Source: Laetiporus sulphureus 93-53 (lineage: Eukaryota; Basidiomycota; Agaricomycetes; Polyporales; Laetiporaceae). From it: a stretch of 64,000 nt of DNA. Where the stretch lies: NCBI RefSeq assembly GCF_001632365.1, contig NW_024468586.1:1-64000 (forward strand). Direction: 5' to 3'. The translations under genes were made by a program, and so were the position numbers. Within the stretch, counting starts at the first letter, position 1. The number at the start of each line of letters is the position of its first letter. The notes below the pieces were generated by a model, which did no database searches, was not told the DNA's origin, and was given only the letters and a program-made list of their open reading frames with translations. This document shows, one piece after another, positions 58,811 through 64,000 of this stretch.

Positions 58811-60023
58811 AATGACGTGAGACAACAGCCAGAGGGGAGAGGACCAGATGGCAGACGAGAATGGAGCCCGCTTTGAGGCACTTTTATATGGGACACCAGT
58901 GTGGCCAGATAGAACACGTGTACGTGGCCCAGGTTCCATCATCAACGTCTAGCGCATTGAACCTCTGTTTCCATGGAATTCGCGCCACTGCAAATGGCCC
59001 ACTGATTAGAATCAGTGCCTATCGGTCCTGCGATAACGTTATTGCATGAGGAATGTTACAACCATACCGCATACCGCGTCGGCGAGTCACAGTAGGGCTA
59101 TCATATTATCTTGCAACTATAGAACGCTGGACCTTGAGCTTGATCGCTGAACGTTGAACGTTGAACGTAACGGCCGGATTAGCCAGCATTTGGAGGCGAG
59201 CATGATCAGCCGTTCGAGCCCGAGCACTTGGCGGTGACTCTTGCTTTGGAATGCGAGCCTCCATCGATTCGGACATCTTGAGCGTGTAGTCACGCTAAGT
59301 GGAAAGTTCTGGCAACCTTGTCTGCCCTAAAGTGACGCAATGGCGATGTGTAGTATATCACGTCAGTCCATTTCACTGAAGTCTTCCTTGATTGTCCACC
59401 TCCAAGCATCCAAAGCTTGATGTTTCGGACTTCGGATCGCAGCTAGCAACGGTGCATGGTGCATGGAGATCTTGTCTTCACGGGCATGGGTAATGCCTTC
59501 GCCAACTGAAAGCCAAGGTAATCGGAGCCAGACAAGAAGAAAATGCTGCATGGCATTTTTCACCGGTATACATAATATTGTCTGTTTGAGTCATCGAGAG
59601 ATCCGCCGCAAGTCCTGGGTTACAATTCCTCTGCGCTGGTATTTTCATCTTGATCGCCGCAGTGTATTCACAGTATATCACGTTGGTTGGAACTTTACAG
59701 TCCTACTTCCAAGCGCCCGCCACATTCGCGCGGCGTAGGTCACATGATTTCGCGAAAACCTCCTTCAGTCCTCGGTGACCGTTCTCTCCTGCAGGAACAT
59801 CATGCCATGGGCCATGCCGAATGATAGCAGTTCAAAATGTATGAAGAGAATAATACATGACAGCGGCCACCACACCGATTGATCCAGATGTGGACGGTGG
59901 GAGGATCGATAAGTGCCTGCCCTAAATGATGGCACGTGCCTGCGGCCAGATTTTTTCCTGATAGACAACCTTTCGTGCACCCGTCCTCTCGTCACCTTCT
60001 CCTGTCCGCAAAACCTCTCAAAA
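58811..60023. other. Divergent intergenic region
   Basis: Promoters of the F-box gene (-) and eEF1B-gamma (+). Before the latter there is a CT-rich leader (59975-60020). Near 59149-59168 the heptamer TTGAACG is repeated three times. No gene seen. Confidence 0.5.
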
Positions 60024-61665
60024 TGACCTCCGTTGGCACTCTTTGGACGCAGCCTCGTCAGGACTATGGCAAGCGTGTATGTTCTCGCTGCTGTGCCGGC
60101 TGGAATGCAATCCTGACCTGTTTGGCTGCAGATCCGCGCGATCGCGGCATACGTAGGGCTCAGTGTCGATCCTCCCGCTACCTACGTGCACATGGAGACC
60201 AACAAGTCGCCAGAATACCTCGCCAAATTCCCCCACGGCAAGATCCCCGCGTTAGAGACGAAGGACGGCTTCAAGCTGTTTGAGACTCCCGCCATTGCGC
60301 GCTACAGTGAGTGTCTAATCCTGATTCGCGGGCGAGAGCAGAGGATGAGAAGTATTAACATCAGTTATCCCTGTCTTAATTACAATGTCGAGGATTTTCC
60401 ATAATTCTGATGCTCTTGCTTGACGCGCTGTTGACGCAATCTCGATTTTCTAACCAACCTTCTCTCCAGTCGCTGCTTTGGCCCCCAACTCCACCCTCAT
60501 GGGCGAGAACATCAAAGAGGCCGCCCTCATTGACCAGTGGGCATCCTTTTCCGACAGCGAACTCAACGCACCCGGCCGCATCGTCTCCCAGCTGCTCCGC
60601 GGCTCGATCGCCCCTTACACCAAGCCCGTAAGCGCCACCATCGCGAAGATGACTCGCACCGACTGACCGAGCCCGTCCAGCTCCATACCATCTTCCTCGA
60701 GCGCGTGCAGCGCGCGCTCCACACTCTCGAGCAGCACCTCGCCACCCGCACCTTCCTCGTCACAGAGCGCATCACGCTCGCCGACATCGCCCTTGCCTCT
60801 GTCGTCCAGTACCAGACCCCGTTCCTCCTCGACGCGCCCCTCCGTGCGAAATATCCCAACGTCATCCGCCACTGTGAGACCATCGTCAACCAGCCATCCA
60901 TGAAGGACGCATTCGGCCCGCTCGAGTTGTGCGAGAAGGCATTGCAGTACGTGCCCCCTGCGAAGGAGAAGAAGGAGCCGAAGCCTGCGGCAGCACCCGC
61001 GCCAAAGGCGGAGAAGAAGCATAAGAAGGAAGAGGAAGAGGAGGAGGATGATCTGGTGCCCAAGGAGGAGAAGGTCAAGAACCCCCTGGACGACCTTCCC
61101 AAGTCCAAACTCAATCTCGAGGACTGGAAGCGTGCGTACTCCAACAAGGACACATGCGGTGCGGGCGGCGCGCTCGAGTGGTTTTATGAGAAGTGCGTGG
61201 TTTCAGGCTGAGCTACCGGCCCGTCTGACGCCGCCTGCAGCTACGACCCCGAGGGCTTCTCCGTCTGGCGCGTGGACTTCAAGTACAACAACGAACTCAC
61301 GCAGACGTTCATGTCGTCGAACCAGATCGGCGGGTTCTTCAACCGCCTCGAGGCATCGCGTAAATATCTGTTCGGGTCGATGGGCGTCCTCGGCGAGACG
61401 AACAACTCGATTATCACCGGTGCGCTCATCGCGCGTGGGCAGGACATCAAGCCTGTCGTCGACGTCGCGCCCGACTGGGAATCGTACATGTACAAGAAGC
61501 TCGACCTCAGCAACCCCGAGGACAAGGCGTTCTTCGAGGGTGCCCTCGCGTGGGATCTGGTGATCGATGGTAAGAAGTGGGTTGATGGGAAGAACGTAAG
61601 TGCAGCTGCGGTTGTCCTTATCAGTGCAGGGCTGACTTGTATAACATCTCATACAGTTCAAGTAG
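60024..61665 (+). CDS. Translation elongation factor eEF1B gamma subunit
   Basis: ATG 60024 (MTSVGTLWTQPRQDYGKR) to TAG 61663-61665. Domains: a GST-like N-terminal domain (IRAIAAYVGLSVDPPATYV, FPHGKIPALET, FKLFETPAIARY; about 1-75), a GST C-terminal domain (LHTIFLERVQRALHTLEQHL, RITLADIALASVVQY; about 85-200), a charged linker (KKEPKPAAAPAPKAEKKHKKEEEEEE), and the conserved EF1G domain (NPLDDLPKSKLNLEDWKRAY, ALEWFYEK, SVWRVDFKYNNELT, NQIGGFFNRLEASRKYLFGS, DWESYMYKKLDL, WDLVIDGKKWVDGKNFK). The subunit scaffolds the eEF1B nucleotide-exchange complex that recharges eEF1A with GTP. Five or six short introns; the last splits the final two codons before the stop. Strong codon bias fits high expression. 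Confidence 0.96.
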
Positions 61666-61907
61666 ACGTTCTCTCCCTTTGTAATTTTGTTTCATTCCGT
61701 CTGCTAGAACATCTGTGCTGTTTCCCGTACCTCTCACTCCGGCGGATGTGTTGTGTTGTTGCAGTATCTGACACCCCGAAACGATGAAAACAGTGTATCC
61801 ATATGACCATGCCTTTGGTGCCGCGTAAGACGTGGGTGAAAGCCGTATTGGTAGCCGCGGAGTAAGGTGATACAGTATGGTAGGTGCATAAATTTGGAGT
61901 CAGCTGC

Positions 61908-64000
61908 TCAGTCGGTCTGGCCGGCGGCGTGCATGCGGTCGCTGATCCATCGAACAGCGGCGCTTCCGCCGGCCGCGATGAGGAACGAGCCGTCGAAGAG
62001 GGCACCGAACAGCTGGTACTCAGGCAGCGTCGAGAAGAGATTGACGGTGCTGACGTCCGCAGTGGTGTCTGGGCGTGCGGGCGGTGGCGGGAAGGAGGTG
62101 CGGAGTTGGATGAGCGTGGATAGGAGATAGATGCCCTGTAGACAGGAGACGGTGAGCGAGGTGTCATAATATGTTCAGACGGGCGTACCATGAGCTGCGC
62201 GAGGATGAGCAACATGAGTGACGCCCCGAGGTTCCTGCTGGTCACACGCAGGGCCTGCACGTATATGTTCAGTTAACGACGTCTTCCGCTCTATCAGGAA
62301 TAAATTTCATTTACCCTCGCGACGCCCCGCAGCACCAATCGGATGCTGCTCAGGATGATCACGCCGACAAGACCGAGACTGATCTGCCGCGAGATGACCG
62401 CGACGTCTTCGCCGCTAATGTCGACGGACGGTAGCAACGAGAAGAGATACACCAGCGCGGCGCTCATCATGTCCATGCCCGCAGAGGCGCGCTCTTCGGG
62501 GGTCGTCGCGCGTCGAGCGGGGATGATCAGGTTCACGACGGACTGTCCGAGGCATGGTCAGGCTATCAGAACCGGTTTGACCGATGCGCGCACGCACATT
62601 GATGATGCGATACACGCAGTATATCGCGAAGAGGCGGCCGCCCCAATTGAACACCTTTCCGACAAGCGTGCGCGAGAACTTCGCGTCTGCCTGACGCTGC
62701 TTGAGCGCCTCGAGGCTGCGCGACATCTCGTATTCGAGTGATTCAAGGCCGCTCAATTCTTGCATTGCGGATGAGAGTTCTTGCAGCACGCGCGCATATA
62801 GTCAGGTCGATGCATTCGTGGCTGTGAGGAGGTTGGGCATACCTGGGTCTCCGCGGAAGCTGGGCATGACGCGGTTGAACCAGCTGGTCTCTGTAGTAGG
62901 CTGTAGATTGTGCGATGAAGTAGCCCTCAATGGTTGTGTTTCGAATATTTTCGCACCTGTGCAGCCTGGAGCTTCTGTATCTCGAAGCGACGCTGCGCAA
63001 GGTCACTCTGGACACGCTCCAATCCTTGCTCCGCCGCCCGTACATCTTCATCAGTCGGCTGACTCCTGAGGCCCGGTGAGTACTTCGATCACCTTTGCGG
63101 TATGATTGTCCGTCAAACCTTTCAGGCCCATAGAACGCGGGGAAGAACGTCCACGCAGTGTTTATAGCACCGAATCCAGATAGCGCTCCAAGGATGATCG
63201 TCCCGAGTACGGTCAGACGAGATAATGTGGTCATGATGATACCGGAGGATGGCAGTGCGGCTGGCAAGGGGATGTACGATAGCAACAGCAGGAATAATCC
63301 GACAGGAATTACATTGAGTACGATCCTGAGGACAGACGGACGTTGCCTCGAGTGTGACCCTAGAAATAAGTGAGTCCCATAAGGCGCTCGGTTCAGGAGT
63401 TTCACATACCTGTCGCAGACGAGAGGTCGCTCAGCACGAGGCTGTATGAAAGAGGAATGAAGCAAAGGATTGCTGCCAATAGCAGAGACAATGAGATGTT
63501 CCAGTTCAACAAACGAGTGCTAGCCCGGGTTCCTCGTTAGTGTCCAACTTTGGCCGCAGCTCGAGCGCATGGCTGACCGATTATCAAAGACATCGATTGC
63601 TTGTGACATCAGCATGAGAAACAAGGTGCAGCTCTCGGAGAAGCATAGCGAGAACAAGCTCCTCGCGAGTGTAGAATGGAAGTGCCGCGCAGTGGGAAGG
63701 ACCGGACTCCGTTTCGCGGTCGATGTAGACGGTGTTGGCAGAGCTTCTAGTTCCACGTCATCGGTGTCAGCGGCGGGAGGTGTTACTGCATGTGCGGATG
63801 AATGTGTCGACAAGTCCTGTAAGTCATGGTAGAGCGCTCGGAGCAGGTACTTGCGACATGCTAAGAATAAGATGGATCTGGTTGCATTGAGATGGTGCCA
63901 GTGTGTCAGTCAAGAGTATAGCGGACATATTGCACATATTAAGACCTAAGTGCAACGATGAGCCCTGTCTCTACCACGATCTTGGTCACAGGAGACGGCA
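61908..64000 (-). CDS. Golgi pH regulator (GPHR/GPR89)-type membrane protein, 5' end beyond window
   Basis: Read from the right edge: PSPVTKIVVETGLIVALR splices to SILFLACRKYLLRALYHDL (helix 1), then a fungal-length loop, SLCFSESCTLFLMLMSQAIDVF, LLNWNISLSLLLAAILCFIPL and IVLNVIPVGLFLLLLSYIPL. The GPHR signature LGALSGFGAINTAWTFF follows, then a coiled-coil hinge (EYEMSRSLEALKQRQADAKFSRT), KVFNWGGRLFAIYCVYRIINV, and the C-terminal ABA-GPCR domain (DISGEDVAVISRQISLGLVG, LMLLILAQLMGIYLLSTLIQLR, FDGSFLIAAGGSAA), ending at TGA 61908. Animal GPHR is a Golgi anion channel and the plant homologues are GTG proteins. Only the first few residues should be missing. About eight membrane helices. Confidence 0.93.

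Noticed and set aside
1..64000. tRNA or rRNA genes
   Set aside because: I looked for the A-box/B-box pattern (GGTTCRANYCC) and cloverleaf arms; the few GGTTCAAA matches lie in coding exons and do not fold as tRNA.

Overview
The window looks like nuclear DNA of a basidiomycete fungus, most likely an Agaricomycete. The genes are broken by many short GT-AG introns (about 45-70 nt). The families present are eukaryotic and fungal: HPC2/ubinuclein, NatC Naa30, Chz1, La, peroxisomal acyl-CoA oxidase, eEF1B-gamma and GPHR. Several others are typical of Agaricomycete accessory DNA: a DUF6533 membrane protein, P-loop NTPase-nuclease fusions of the Crinkler/CR type, and a TPR-CHAT protein. I see no operon, tRNA, rRNA or CRISPR.

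Layout. 1-27,155 is a duplicated accessory block. It starts with a truncated copy of the downstream HPC2 gene (1-1010). Next comes a decayed P450 copy split by a 657-bp TA-flanked MITE (2449-3880). An intact NTPase-nuclease gene follows (5274-8537, +), then the intact HPC2 gene (11335-13731, +), NAA30 (15599-16421, +), the intact P450 (17593-19825, -) and a second NTPase-nuclease gene (23358-26595, -). The two NTPase-nuclease genes lie in about 4.1-4.2 kb inverted duplication arms that include their promoters. 28,765-34,794 holds a La protein with two tandem RRMs (-), a broken La copy head-to-head with it (+), and the histone chaperone gene CHZ1 (+). 35,936-49,662 is gene-rich: acyl-CoA oxidase (-), DUF6533 protein (-), MFS sugar transporter (+), phosphopantetheinyl-transferase-like protein (-) and a secreted glycosidase-like protein (+). 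51,640-57,400 is an AT-rich, CpG-depleted island with a TPR-CHAT pseudogene interrupted by a 685-bp solo LTR and by a 245-bp assembly gap. 57,437-64,000 has an F-box gene (-), eEF1B-gamma (+) and a GPHR-type channel (-) that runs off the right edge.

Functionally the conserved genes are housekeeping and unrelated to one another, though two concern histone deposition (HPC2 in the HIRA complex, Chz1 for H2A.Z-H2B). The accessory content is the notable part: repeated local duplication followed by decay, with a clear CpG-to-TpG/CpA mutation signature in the HPC2 copy, plus a pair of intact NTPase-nuclease genes of unknown role. Exon joins given here were made by eye from splice sites and reading phase. 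Where I summed exon lengths they come to a multiple of three.
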